Source of the DNA: Heliocidaris erythrogramma
Taxonomy: Eukaryota; Echinodermata; Echinoidea; Camarodonta; Echinometridae
Direction: 5' to 3'
NCBI GenBank assembly: GCA_025617745.1
Contig: CM046870.1
Span: 6,263,618-6,327,617 of the forward strand
Length of the DNA: 64,000 bases
This document shows positions 32,592 through 43,567 of the stretch, piece after piece; within the stretch, counting starts at the first letter, position 1, and every line of letters starts with the position of its first letter. Both the position numbers and the translations under genes were made by a program. Below the pieces are notes generated by a model that saw only the letters and a program-made list of their open reading frames with translations, did no database searches and was not told where the DNA came from.

Positions 32592-33497
32592 ATGCTAGGA
32601 GTCCACTGGGCCGGCGCCAGTTGGTGCCAGTTTGCGCCAATGCATTTGCATTTGCATTTGCTGTGGCGCCTAGTGTCGCCAATAAGGTGCCTATAGTGGC
32701 GTGTAGTGGCTCAAACTGCCTCCCAACTGGCTCGTGGTGGCACCAAATTTGAATTTGGCGGCAAGAAAATTTCAAAATGTTTGAAATCTTCGTCGCGCCA
32801 CTTGCATCGAGCAATCAGCGCCAAGTGTCCGCCAAGTGGCACCAAATGGCGCGAACATATCGCCCTTTGGCGCAAACAATCCGCCTATTGGAATCCACTG
32901 GAATGTAATGGTGCGCGCCAAATTGCGCCAATGAGATTTCGCACCACATGGCGCCAAGTGGCACCTTGTTTGCGCCACTACGCGCCAAATAATTCCAACA
33001 GAGGCGGATAGCCCGCGCCAAAGCGCGCCATATGTGCAGTGGCGCGAGCCAAACGGCACCCGATTGGTGACTACTTCGCGCCAAATGCCACCTGGTTGCC
33101 CGCCATTCAGCGCCACTTGCTGCCTATAAAAGCAGGGCGGCATCGCAGGACTTTCTCACACAACTTGCAATATTTTCATATAGTCGGCAAGTAGCGCCAA
33201 GTGGCGGCAATTTCAAACCAATTTGGCGACCTTTGGCACAAACTAATCACCAAGTGCCGCAAAGTAGCCGTCTATTGGCGCGAATGGCGCCAACAGTGTG
33301 AATTTTGGAATCAAATGGCCGTGTAATGGCGCAAACTGGCGCAACATTTTGGAGCAAGCCGGGTGGCATTTGGCGCACGCCATATGGCAACCAGTTTATT
33401 CCGCTTGGCGACACATGCCGAGCGGACATTAATTCGGCGCCACAGCGAGCCACTACGCACCAATCACATAATCTGTGGCCCAGTGGACTCCTAGCAT
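32592..33497. mobile_element. 906-bp inverted-repeat element saturated with GCGCCA/TGGCGC
   Basis: A perfect 21-bp inverted repeat (ATGCTAGGAGTCCACTGGGC plus one base, mirrored at 33477-33497) bounds the insertion. Copy A has the uninterrupted site at about 188-203. AGA sits at both junctions, possibly a 3-bp target duplication. The interior contains roughly 25 GCGCCA or TGGCGC hexamers by eye, many as TTTGGCGC/GCGCCAAA, which is the E2F consensus, and as TTGGC/GCCAA, the NF-I half-site. A TATAAAAG at 33125-33132 could be a core promoter. No convincing protein. Superfamily unknown. Confidence 0.88.
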
Positions 33498-33822
33498 GAG
33501 ATAGGTCCTTCCGAGGGGCTTTCAGTTTCCGAAGGTTTGTTCTTCTGAATTTCCGTTCTTCTTATAAGGGCCGTGAAGGTTTCATAATTTCGATAAGTGA
33601 CCGAAATTTCCCATACGAACCTTCAAAAGTGTGAACCTTGGGAATAATGAACATTAAGGATGAATGGACCATTGCATCCTTCTGAAAAAACAGCCCCCCC
33701 CCCCCTTTCCCCGAAAAAAATTAAAATGAAAAGCAGGGAAGAGATTATTTTTTTTAAAGATATGAAAAGGGAGGTATCAAACACTGTATTTTGGAATTGG
33801 ACCTGCACCCCAACCTATTTTT

Positions 33823-34345
33823 ATGCCTCCGCCCACCGAAGATGGTGCCGGAGGCATTATGTTTTCGGGTTGTCCGTCCGTCCGTCCCGCTTTCTCGTTC
33901 TCGCGATAACTCAAGAACCACATGAGGTATGAACTTCAAACTTGGTGCTAGTATGTATCACCATAAGAAGACCAGCTGAGTAGATTTTGGGGTTCAAGGT
34001 CACAGAGGCCAATTTCTGAAATTGCAGGTGTAAGCCTCGTTCTCGCAATAACTCAAGAACCATTTGAGGTATGAACTTTAAACTTGGTGCTAATATGTAT
34101 CACCATAGGAAGACGATCTGATTAGATTTGGGGGTATGTAGGTCAAAGGTAAAAATTCACAGAGGTCAGTTCTGAAATTGCAGGTGTTAACGTGATATCT
34201 CAAGAACCATTAGATCAATTGACTTCAAATTAGGAACTAGTATGCATCACCATAGTGAGACGAACTGATTAGATTTTTGTTCACGTAGGTCAAAGGAGAC
34301 AGGTCATAGAGGTCATTAAACAGGTGTACGTGAAATTAATTTTTG
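33823..34345 (+). mobile_element. Pearl/HINE-like element, left part, in intron 2 of gene B
   Basis: Begins ATGCCTCCGCCCACCGAAG with GGAGGCATTATGTTTTCGGG and a short (GTCC)n, then about three diverged tandem units (CTCAAGAACCANNTGAGGTATGAACTT; AGGTCAAAGGT; CACAGAGGTCA). The right end is missing here. It is related to the elements at 7296-8499 and 38137-39250 but more diverged. Confidence 0.75.
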
Positions 34346-34546
34346 TTTTACCTTTGTTATCACCATATCTCAACTATTTGGTATATAATTTGTCACACAA
34401 AGCTCCTTGTTTATTATGAAGATATATATTATAAAGATGCAACTGACAGTGACCGTAATTGTATTGATTTTAATTGCAAAGAGCTTAAATCATGTTAAAA
34501 AGAAGGACATTTTTAACTTCAAATTTGTTTTATATTTACCTCAAAG

Positions 34547-34865
34547 GCGAATGACATTCAAGAGTATTACGAACGATATGCTGATCACTTCAATCTCATC
34601 AAACACATCAACTTCAACGTCGAAGTGGTATCTATCGACAAGGCAGATGATTACGATGGCACTGGTCGCTGGAAGGTGACAGTGCGCCCAGTTTCTGGGG
34701 AGATTCGGAGCGAGGTGTTCGATGCTGTGATGGTGTGTTCGGGTCTCTATCCTGCCGGCGACTTGCCAAACTATCCCGGGTTAGATTCCTTCAAAGGACA
34801 GGTCATGCACAGCTGCCAGATCAAAAGACCGTCGTACTTCACTGACAAGAGAGTGCTACTTGTAG
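34547..34865 (+). CDS. FMO: FMO gene B, exon 3
   Basis: A 319-base exon, residues 88-194 (phase 0 to 1), between AG 34545-34546 and GT 34866. It carries FDAVMVCSG (145-153) and the FMO fingerprint at 169-179, FKGQVMHSCQI, in which position 179 is isoleucine although the family motif FxGxxxHxxx(Y/F) has an aromatic residue. It ends DKRVLLVG into the NADPH motif. Confidence 0.92.
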
Positions 34866-35204
34866 GTAAATATGAATCTTGTACAGATTTGACGTTTCAG
34901 TCCAATTGTTCCACGGCCCACTGGTGCAGCGGCCTGACGTATGGTCCGATGTTATTTTGTGCAACCGTGGTATGGTAAGGACGTTCCTTTAGCCCAACGG
35001 TCAGAACGACCAAATAGCACCTCATCTTATATATTCAAATATGAAATAAAAAGACTCGTATCAGGGACAAAAATTATCAACCACTTATGTGCAAACGTGA
35101 CGACGTGATATGTAAAAATGTTCAATATTGACGTGAAAAGTGCAAACACATCCCACAAATGTGCAAATCGCTGTTTTCATCAGAATCAATTTACCTCAAC
35201 AATT

Positions 35205-36347
35205 GTCCCCGCCGAACGAAGTTAGCGAGGGGACTATATGAAACGAGCTCCGTATGTGTACCCGGTTTGTTTGTTTGTATTTGTGTGCGTGTGTGTGTGT
35301 GTGTGGGGTACAGAGAACAAAAGAGCACAATGATGCCCTTTATTCCGTCATGCTTGTGGGGTACAAAATACAATAGGAGAAGTACTTGCGGGGTACAAAA
35401 TACAATAGGAGAAATGAATAGAGTTCCCCACATGTCCATGTATGTGAATGTCTGTGTGTGTGTGGGCGTGTTTAGCCGTATGTCCGAGGACATTTTCGGA
35501 CAGAGAAGAAAAAAAAAATCATGAGAACAATGGTCCTCTGAAGCCGGACAATAGTCCTCGAACGTCGAACAATGAATTTGTGCCTTATTCCGTCGACTGT
35601 CCGAGGACGGAGGAACAATAGAAGAACAATACTTGTCCTCGGAAGTAAAGCAATACAAGACTCTGTGTGTGTGTATGTGTGTGTGTGTGTGTGTGCGTGT
35701 GTGTGGTTTTACATATGTGGTCTTGTGGGGTACAGAAAACAAAAGAGCACAATGATGCCCTGTGCGTGTGTGCCTGTGTGTGCTCGAAGCTTTTTAAAAT
35801 TTGCTTCTTCTCCATCATTTCTAGGCTGATTTTGATTCTGATTGCTGTGACTGAAGATAGGTTTGTTTGTCTGCTTGTCTGTTGGATTGTGTACAAGATA
35901 ACTTGAGAACTGATGAACGAAGTTTCACCAAATTCGCAGGGTAGGTTTATGATAAGGAAAAAAAGAAACGATAAAATTTTAGAATCATGAGGTCAAAGGT
36001 CAAAGGTCACAGGGGTCATAAAGTACATTAAATAAGCTTAATGTCGAAGATAACTTGAGAACGCGGATGGACGCATTTTAACCAAATTCGCAGGGTGAGT
36101 TTATGATGAGGTAAGAAAGAAACCATTAAATTTTGGGGTCATGAGGTCAAACGTCAAAGGTCACAGGGTCATAAAGGGCTTTAAATAAGCTTAATCTCCC
36201 GATAATTCCACAACGGATGATCGGATTTTTACCAATTTTGCAGGATGTGTTCATTATGACTTCAGAAGGAAATTATTGAATGCTGGGGTCATGTGGTAAA
36301 GCTCAAAGGTCATTTAGGGTCATCAGCGACATAAAATAAGCTAAATT
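35205..36347 (+). mobile_element. Second pearl-like tandem-repeat element in intron 3 of gene B
   Basis: Starts GTCCCCGCCGAACGAAG...GCGAGGGGAC (a short inverted start), includes GT/CA microsatellites (35284-35304, 35661-35704) and then about three ~150-bp units beginning GATAACTTGAGAAC (about 35898, 36049, 36199) with CCAAATTCGCAGGGT. Units contain AGGTCAAAGGTCA (35990-36010 shows three half-sites). The layout parallels the GCCTCCGCC family but the sequence is distinct. Confidence 0.65.
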
Positions 36348-36388
36348 AAGCTTTCACTACTATCAATGTACATTATTCATGCACACAG

Positions 36389-36444
36389 GTTCAGGGTCGT
36401 CGGCTGGAGACACGGCCAACTTAATCAGTTACCATGCAAATCAG
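36389..36444 (+). CDS. FMO: FMO gene B, exon 4 (NADPH-binding motif)
   Basis: A 56-base exon, residues 194-212, AG 36387-36388 to GT 36445. It reads GSGSSAGDTANLISYHANQ: the second glycine-rich motif (GxGxxA), followed by the Asp seen in FMOs two positions on. Gene A differs by two Ala/Ser changes. Confidence 0.9.
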
Positions 36445-37408
36445 GTAATGACTACTTCGTTATCTATTATATTGGGGAAACCCCTTCGTCTGCGACCGTA
36501 AATTAAGATTTCGCTTCAAAATAAATAAGCCAAGTTAGGTCCATGTATAGTGTTTGGTCCAGGGTCAAGGTTAGGAATTCGGTTGGAGCATTATGGTTTA
36601 GAGCCTACCGTCAGGTTTGAATGGGGTTTCCAGCTCACAGTAGATTGTTGCACCGAGTCTAGGTAAAATAATCACTGGAAAGTCAGGAAGAGTGGGGGAT
36701 ATTAGTTTCCCTTCTCCATACCCGACCGGTATGATAAATTTGGAATGAAAATTATGAAATACAAAATAATTCCACTGAGATTAGAACAACCCCTGTTAAA
36801 CTGGAGTGGCAATATGCTCGAGAGCTCGTACTTCGTTTTAAAGTAGACGTGACCCAGTGGCATAAGTAGACCGCCAATTCCTCTTCAGTCAACAGCTGAG
36901 GAATGAAGTATTTTATTTCACTCAGAGGGACTTGGTATAACATCACTCTCTTTTTAATATTTTTATGTGTTTTATTATATCATCAGAATCATAAATTTAC
37001 AGGCAATTGTTACAGTGATTGAAAAAACCCAAGGGCACTCTTAATTAAGTCTCGGTAGAAAAATCATTGAAAAACAAGAGCTAAAATCTAAGTGAAATGA
37101 TTTTCTGACGTTTATGTATTCACATTGGATTGATAATTGGAGCGATTACAGGCACGAGACCGTCAGCCCGAGAGTCTGCCCAATGTTGTCCTCATGGGCC
37201 TTCTGCAAAGTTATCAGAAGGTGTACAAGACCGACATGCTGGTCACGTGGACCTTTTTTGTTCTCACAACTTTTCAGTGGCTTCACTACCATTGTTGGTC
37301 TCGTGGGATGTTGGTTTCGTTGGCTGTCGGTCTAGTGGGCGGGACTTGTGCAAAGAGAAGCATATTTTTGTGTTTATTCGATGATCATTGTTTCTATTCC
37401 ACGATCAG
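36445..37408 (+). other. FMO gene B intron 4
   Basis: GT 36445, AG 37407-37408. Aligns with gene A intron 4 minus its 3421-3890 block. The open frames at 37130-37418 match the gene A copy at the DNA level but not in a common conserved frame, so I see no exon here. Confidence 0.75.
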
Positions 37409-37802
37409 GTCTACCTGAGCTTACGACGAGGAGCATGGTGTGTACCACGATTCTTTTACAACCATCAATCGGTCCAAGAGTTCTTCATTCAGAGATGGAA
37501 GCGTTGGATACCTCCACGACTCCTGAACAACTGGCTGCTGAACAAGTTGAACTACCACATAGATGGGGAGATGCTGGGCATCCAGAGCTTCAGACCGCCA
37601 TTCGGAGTCCATGCCATGGTGGATGAAGTCCTACCTACTAGTATCATGGAAGGGAGAGTGAGAGTCAGGAGTGGGATCGAGAGGTTTGAAGGGTCGAGTG
37701 TCCATTTCGTCGATGGAGCGGTGATTGACAACATTGATTATGTCATCTTTGCGACTGGCTACGAGCTTAAGCTCCCTTTCTTCAGTGAAGAAGTCCTTCC
37801 AG
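37409..37802 (+). CDS. FMO: FMO gene B, exon 5
   Basis: A 394-base exon, residues 213-344 (phase 0 to 1). It starts VYLSLRRGAW and contains VIDNIDYVIFATGYELKLPFF with FATGY at 326-330, a motif shared by FMOs and N-hydroxylating monooxygenases that links the NADPH and FAD domains. One codon shorter than gene A. AG 37407-37408, GT 37803. Confidence 0.92.
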
Positions 37803-38136
37803 GTGAATATGCTTAAGAGGTGGTGAATGTTTTTTTCCCCTCGCCTATGGACCCTTTCTTTTAGACAACATCGTAAAAATAATTCAGTTCATTCAATCAT
37901 TGTAATGACGTAAGCCAATGCATGCGTGCACAATTCCGGGTTAAATACTATCAATATTAAGTTTGTTCGAATGTATTATATTCTCGGTGTGGAACTCGGA
38001 TACAGTATACAAATATTGATTGCTTTGATGGGCTTGGTTAGAATAATTGCCCGAGGCGATTTTGAAACGACCAGAGACGAAGTCGAGGCGCATATATATA
38101 TTTTGATCACTTCCATTACTACTGCCCTCCTTTTTT

Positions 38137-39250
38137 ATGCCTCCGCCCACCGAAGGTGGGTACCGGAGGCATTATGTTTTCGGGTTGTCCGTCCGTCCGT
38201 CCGTCCGTGTGTCCGTGCGTCCGTCCGTCCGTCCCACTTCTCGTTACCGCGATATCTGAAGAATCATTTGAGGTAGGAACCTCAAACTTGGTATTAGTAT
38301 GTATCCCCATACGAAGATGAACTGATTAGATTTTGGGGTAAGTAGGTCAAAGGTCAGAGGTCACAGAGGTCAATTTACATGAAATTACATAAAAATTCTT
38401 GGTTTTTAGCACCGTTACCACGATATCTCAAGAACTGTTTGAGATAAGAACTTCAAACTTGATACTAGTATGTTTCCCTATATGAAGATGAACTGATTAG
38501 ATTTTGGGGTAAGGAGGTCAAAGGTCAGAGGTCACAGAGGTCAATTTACATGAAATTACATAAAAATTCTTGGTTTTTAGCACCGTTACCACGATATCTC
38601 AAGAACTGTTTGAGGTAAGAACTTCAAACTTGGTACTAGTATGTTTCCCTATATGAAGATGAACTGATTAGATTTTGGGGTAAGGAAGTCAAAGGTCAGA
38701 GGTCACAGAGGTCAATTTACATGAAATTACATAAAAATTCTTGGTTTTTAGCACCGTTACCACGATATCTCAAGAACTGTTTGAGGTAAGAACTTCAAAC
38801 TTGGTACTAGTATGTTTCCCTATATGAAGATGAACTGTTTAGATTTTGGGGTAAGTAGGTCAAAGGTCAGAGGTTACAGAGGTCAATTTACATGAAATTA
38901 CATGAAATTCTTGGTTTTTAGCACCGTTACCGCGATATCTCAAGAACTATCTGAGGTAAGAACTTCAAACTTGGTACCAGTATGTATCCCCATAGAAAGA
39001 GGAACTGATTAGATTTTGGGGTAGGTAGGTCAAAGTTCAGAGGTCACAGAGGTCAATTTACATGAAATTACATGGAATTAGTGGTTTTTAGCACCGTTAC
39101 CGCGATATCTCGAACTATCTGAGGTGAGAACTTCAAACTTGGTACCAGTATGCATACCCATAGAAAGATGAACTGATTAGATTTTGGGGTAAGTAGGTCA
39201 AAGGTCAGAGGTCACAGAGGTCAATTTACATAAAATTACATGAAATTACT
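38137..39250 (+). mobile_element. Pearl/HINE-like element in intron 5 of gene B, right end missing
   Basis: Same family as 7296-8499: ATGCCTCCGCCCACC start, (GTCC)n at about 38188-38234, and six ~171-bp units (about 38246, 38417, 38588, 38758, 38929, 39100). It lacks the GGCGGAGGCATA end and replaces about 540 bp of gene A intron 5, so insertion was accompanied or followed by deletion. It sits in a different intron from the gene A copy. Most units carry AGGTCAAAGGTCA. Confidence 0.8.
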
Positions 39251-39452
39251 GGGGTTTTTTTTCTAATGAAGTGTCTGGTGAAATAATCACATTGTTCAAA
39301 AAGTTAGTGAATTTTATAAATGGCGTATGGGCAAATTGCCTTCACAGGCTCATTTATCTTAGGTAATGACACGTTGGAAATAATGCCCCGAGTGAGCTGG
39401 ACCTCATATTTCAATAAACCCTTCTCTGTTGTCTCCTACTATTCTTGTTTAG

Positions 39453-39706
39453 ATGGATACGAGAAGATGAAGCTGTATCAGCACATGTTCCCAACTCAAT
39501 TCCGTCATCACCCCACCCTGGCCTTTGTGGGCTTTGCTCTTCCCTACACAATGGGTCAGAATGCGGTTAGTGAGATGCAGACCAGATACATCACAAAAGT
39601 CTTCAAGGGGGAGGTGAAGCTACCTAGTTTCATCGATATGCAACAGGAAGTGACGACCAGAAAGGACGCCCTCTACCAAATCTTTGGGAATCACTCTCCA
39701 CTCATC
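39453..39706 (+). CDS. FMO: FMO gene B, exon 6
   Basis: A 254-base exon, residues 344-428 (phase 1 to 0), AG 39451-39452 to GT 39707. DGYEKMKLYQHMFP, HPTLAFVGFALP and MQTRYITKVFKG match the FMO segment before the C-terminal domain. It ends NHSPLI and joins LDPLTYRDQL in exon 7. Confidence 0.92.
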
Positions 39707-39795
39707 GTAAGTCCAATAATGAGTAAATCGTAAAGCCTGATGCACACGAGGAGTTACTCCACTACCGTCGAATACTTTAACAGATTTTTCGGGGC

Positions 39796-40206
39796 CCGCT
39801 CGCTATTCATAAGGCCCACTATTCATAGAAAACCGCTATTTATTTAACACGCGTTATGAATAGCGGTCCTTATTAGTGATGAATAGTAGTCCTTAATTAT
39901 GAATAGCGAGGTAATTTGTCTATGGTTTGCTCGCTATTTAGAAGAACCGCTATTCATAAAAAACCTCTATTCATTTAGTCACGAGTTATGGATAGCGATC
40001 CTTATGAATAAGTGGTCCTTATGAATAGCGGTCCTTATGAACAGTTATGAATAGTGGTCCTTATGAATGGAAGTCCTTATGAATAGCGAGGTAATTTGTC
40101 TATGGTTTGCTCGCTATTTAGAAGGACCGCTATTCATACAAAAACCGCTATTCATTTAGTCATGCGTTATGGATAGCGGTCCTTATGAATAAGTGGTTCT
40201 TATGAC
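39796..40206. repeat. Palindrome-rich GGACCGCTATTCAT repeat, gene B copy
   Basis: Homologous to 6641-7095, with alternating ATGAATAGCGGTCC and its complement and GTTTGCTCGCTATTTAGAAG-type spacers. The unit number and order differ from gene A, showing that the array keeps rearranging. Confidence 0.85.
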
Positions 40207-41445
40207 TGATTGTTCAGTCCAATATAATTCATGCCACAGTAGGCAACGAACAATAGGCCACCACAGATTTATTTTTTTCTTTCAAAGAAAGATTTTAATC
40301 AATCATTCTTGAACAAGAACAAAATAGATTTGAACAAATTACATTTTACATTACATTACAATTACAATTACATTACATTAAAACATAACAATTACATTTC
40401 ATTACATTACAATTACTAGAGATAATGACGGTTTCACACGGAGTTGTCAACGAATGTTCTGTATGCTCCAATTTGGCTTTGTAGACTCACATACGCCAGT
40501 TTTTATTTTTGTTATGTCGAAAGTCGATCTTCGGAAATATTCGAAACTTTACGCCATCGCAACCTGCATGCTTAAAGAGGTTACCAAGTGGCTGTATATT
40601 GCGCCTGAATTGCGCTTGAAGTGTCTTGTCGGTGGTTTTACTGACATATTTGCTCTCAACCAATCAGATAAAAGGATTTCAGTAGCTTATAACAGTTATT
40701 GCAACTTGTCATTGATGACATGGTTTACGAAACAGGGCCCTGTTCTGTGCATTTATACGCCTGAATGTCGTTCAATGGCACAAATGGAATTACGCCTCGC
40801 ACCATACATAGCTGAAAGGTGTAAACTTAACAAGCATTACATTTTATATAAATGAATATGAAATGTTTGTTGTTTCATTATTTTTCCAATTAGTGTTATT
40901 ACCTCAGCAATGACCGACAGACCAGGGCCCCATTTCATAAAACTTGTTATCGATAATAAGTTACAGTAATTGTTATAAGCTACTGAAATCCTTGGATCTG
41001 ATTGGCTGTGTCAGTTGTCACTGATTACAAGTTTTAGGAAACGGCCGGGCCCAGTTTTCTACCCATAACATGTGACGTCACGCACCGTCTGCAAACAACG
41101 TGAACGCAAACTTGCCAGATATTGTGAGCGTGTGCAATATATGTAATAGTACATGTAATACATCAGTCACACGAACGAGACGAACTACAGACCAAACACG
41201 AAATAGCATCACCCCGAAGGGCCAAGAATAAGTTGGTGTGGGGTCGGTTTAGCGGTCTGACTGTGGTGTAATCCGGCCCACTGCTGTTTGAATGCCTAGC
41301 GCGTATAGGTCCAATTCATACAAATACAATTTCTATTTGTTTTTGTTTTCCAATGCGAAAGCCACTATTACATTAAATGATTGTAATTTACTTTTACTTC
41401 CAATTTTATTCCAAGATTAACGTAAATAGTTTGTTATTTTCACAG

Positions 41446-41787
41446 CTTGACCCTTTAACCTACCGTGATCAGTTAGCCGAAGCGATCGGAGCTCTGCCAA
41501 GCTTGACAAAGCTTATCTTCACTGATCCTGTACTAGCTTACTACTTCTACTTCTGCCCGGCCTACCCTCCATGTGACAGGTTGGTTGGTCCCGGTGCCTC
41601 GCCCGGGGCGCGACAAGCTCTCATTGACTGCAAACAGAACCAAGTACATGGTGTCACATTAACGACTGTACGTAAAGATGCGACGGAAGGTCTACAGGCG
41701 TATAAAGACAGGCAGAGATCCTTCATCCCATTGTATGTCATTATGGGCGCCATTTTGTCTTTGGCCTTTTACATGTTTCTGTTCTAA
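41446..41787 (+). CDS. FMO: FMO gene B, exon 7 (C-terminus, intact)
   Basis: The final coding exon, residues 429-541 and stop TAA 41785-41787. FTDPVLAYYFYFCPAYPPC, RLVGPG and PGARQAL match FMO C-terminal domains (LTDPxLA...GPCxPYQFRLVGPGxWPGAR). The last 22 residues, SFIPLYVIMGAILSLAFYMFLF, form a tail anchor like that of mammalian FMOs, which holds the enzyme on the cytosolic ER face. Gene A differs by two substitutions and a one-base deletion. Confidence 0.93.
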   Translation, partial: LDPLTYRDQLAEAIGALPSLTKLIFTDPVLAYYFYFCPAYPPCDRLVGPGASPGARQALIDCKQNQVHGVTLTTVRKDATEGLQAYKDRQRSFIPLYVIMGAILSLAFYMFLF

Positions 41788-43391
41788 AGCTATATGTTTA
41801 GGACATAAAATTGAATATCACTAGGTAGTCCTCTGATATCAATGAGAGTCCAGGTCCGCATCTCGCAGAAGGGGCAGTCAAGTATGAAATAGACCTACCT
41901 GTACTTTAAGAATACATTTTAAAATAAGCCTACTTATTTGCGATTTATTTCGATTTTTGTAAACTACCTACTGTATTATTGAATGTGAAATAATTGTTTT
42001 TAATGTATTTATATTCCTGTTCTTGGTAAATTCAGGGTTTCTATAGTGGAAAGCAGGCTATTAATCGAGACCATGTACAAAAAGTTGCTTTGATTCGTTC
42101 TATTCCATGAGACGGTTATCTAGTAATCTTGTTTAAGGCAGAGTCCTGTACCATAATGCATGCGCGTGTGTGGACGTATTGTGTGCGTGTTTATGAATGT
42201 GTGATGTATACATGACAAAATTTGTGTATATAACATCATGCAGAAGAAGTGAGATTGTAGAAATTATTTTAAAAGAGACAATAATCGGGACGTTGCTTGT
42301 ATGTACTTTGCCCGGGGGGGGGGGGGGTACTCAGATTATAATCGGACGGGGTGTGCGGCTGAGAACTCAAGACCCATACCCACATCCAAGGGTCTTTTTT
42401 GCTGGAAATAGGCACCAATGTCTAAGGATTTTTTGTGAAAAATGGAGCCATGTCTACTTTGTGAAAAGGTAGACCTGTATTTTTTTGGTCTCGCCAGCTT
42501 CTCCAAAAGTCGCTCAGGGGTAGAGACAGAATTTTTTTTTTCGCCAAACCTTCAAAAACCGCTTAGTAAGAGGTTATGGGGTCCAGTTTCCCTCCATAAT
42601 TCCCTGACATGCAAGCAAAAAAAAAAATTTAAAAAAAATGGCGGATCGTCATTTTTTGGGGAAAATGGGACCCATGTCTAAGGATCTTTCTTCAAAAAGT
42701 CACCCTTCCCAGCGGCACGTCCCCGTATACCCAATATACGTGAGAAGCCCCCCCCCCCCCCCCCCCCGGTACTTTGTATAAGAAAAAATATTTTTAAAAT
42801 TGGAATGATTCCTCAAAATGGAATGATTCATGATCTCAATAAATTCTCACAATCCTCAGTGACAATATCGTGTAGTGAGCTCTGGTCTTTCCAGAGTTTG
42901 AGATAGCCTCAATTTCTGAAATCGATCAGATATTGAAACTTGAATTCACTGAAAATTATGGACAGAATACACCAAATTATTTTACCTGTATTTTTGTTAT
43001 ACATGAGGAATAATAGAAGAATACAATCAAGAAGTTTCTTTCCAACGTTATTTTTTTTCACAACTATAGGTCTTAACGTAATCTTTTAATAATTACATCG
43101 GGTTTTTTGTGTAGATCATTTCTATTTAATAAAATTAATAAGAATTTAGACAGATGATATATTTACCGACTAAGAAAGCTATCATATCAATACGATTCCT
43201 ATTATGCTTTTCAGTAATTATTTAGGTTTGCAGGATCACGTACCAGTGAAAATCGTTGTCTTTAAAAATTAGGGCAAGTTGGAGTCATTTCACTTTGCTT
43301 TGAAAGTGCAAAGTGATCAGCGTTAAGGAAATGTCATATGGGCAATTCCATGGTTACCCACGTTACATTTGGAGAGGTTTTAAGTTGCATC
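41788..43391 (+). other. 3' flank / probable 3' UTR of FMO gene B
   Basis: Aligns with the gene A 3' flank. Candidate AATAAA at 43129-43134, as in gene A. Interrupted by the insertion at 42311-42768. TTAA at 43392-43395 is the empty site of the gene A MITE. Confidence 0.6.
42311..42768. mobile_element. 458-bp insertion with poly-G/poly-C ends and 8-bp target duplication
   Basis: GTACTTTG flanks both ends (42303-42310, 42769-42776) and occurs once at the matching point in copy A (11143-11150). The left end is CCCGGGGGG..., the right end ...CCCCCCCG. Inside are two similar segments (CACCAATGTCTAAGGATTTT and CCCATGTCTAAGGATCTTTC). The interior is related to 47380-47600 (AGGGAATTATGGAGGG and GGCGAAA text). 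An 8-bp duplication is characteristic of hAT transposons. No coding sequence. Confidence 0.88.
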
Positions 43392-43567
43392 TTAAGCTCC
43401 TGTTTTCTTACTACAGGTGTTAGGTAAATGAGTTTTAGTTACAACAATGCACACATATTAGATTACCTATAGACAGTATCAAAACTTCAGAAGAAGAAAC
43501 ATACTTTCTGCCAACCCTTCATAAGTTCGGTTACTCACGTTATCTGTTTCCTTTTTAATAATGTAAC

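Noticed and set aside
32706..33143. Open frames in both strands of the GCGCCA element
   Set aside because: Composition-driven (no stops in GCGCCA-rich text), mutually overlapping, and without protein motifs.
35191..35906. His/Thr or Cys/Val-rich open frames
   Set aside because: They translate GT/CA microsatellites in the intron 3 repeat element.
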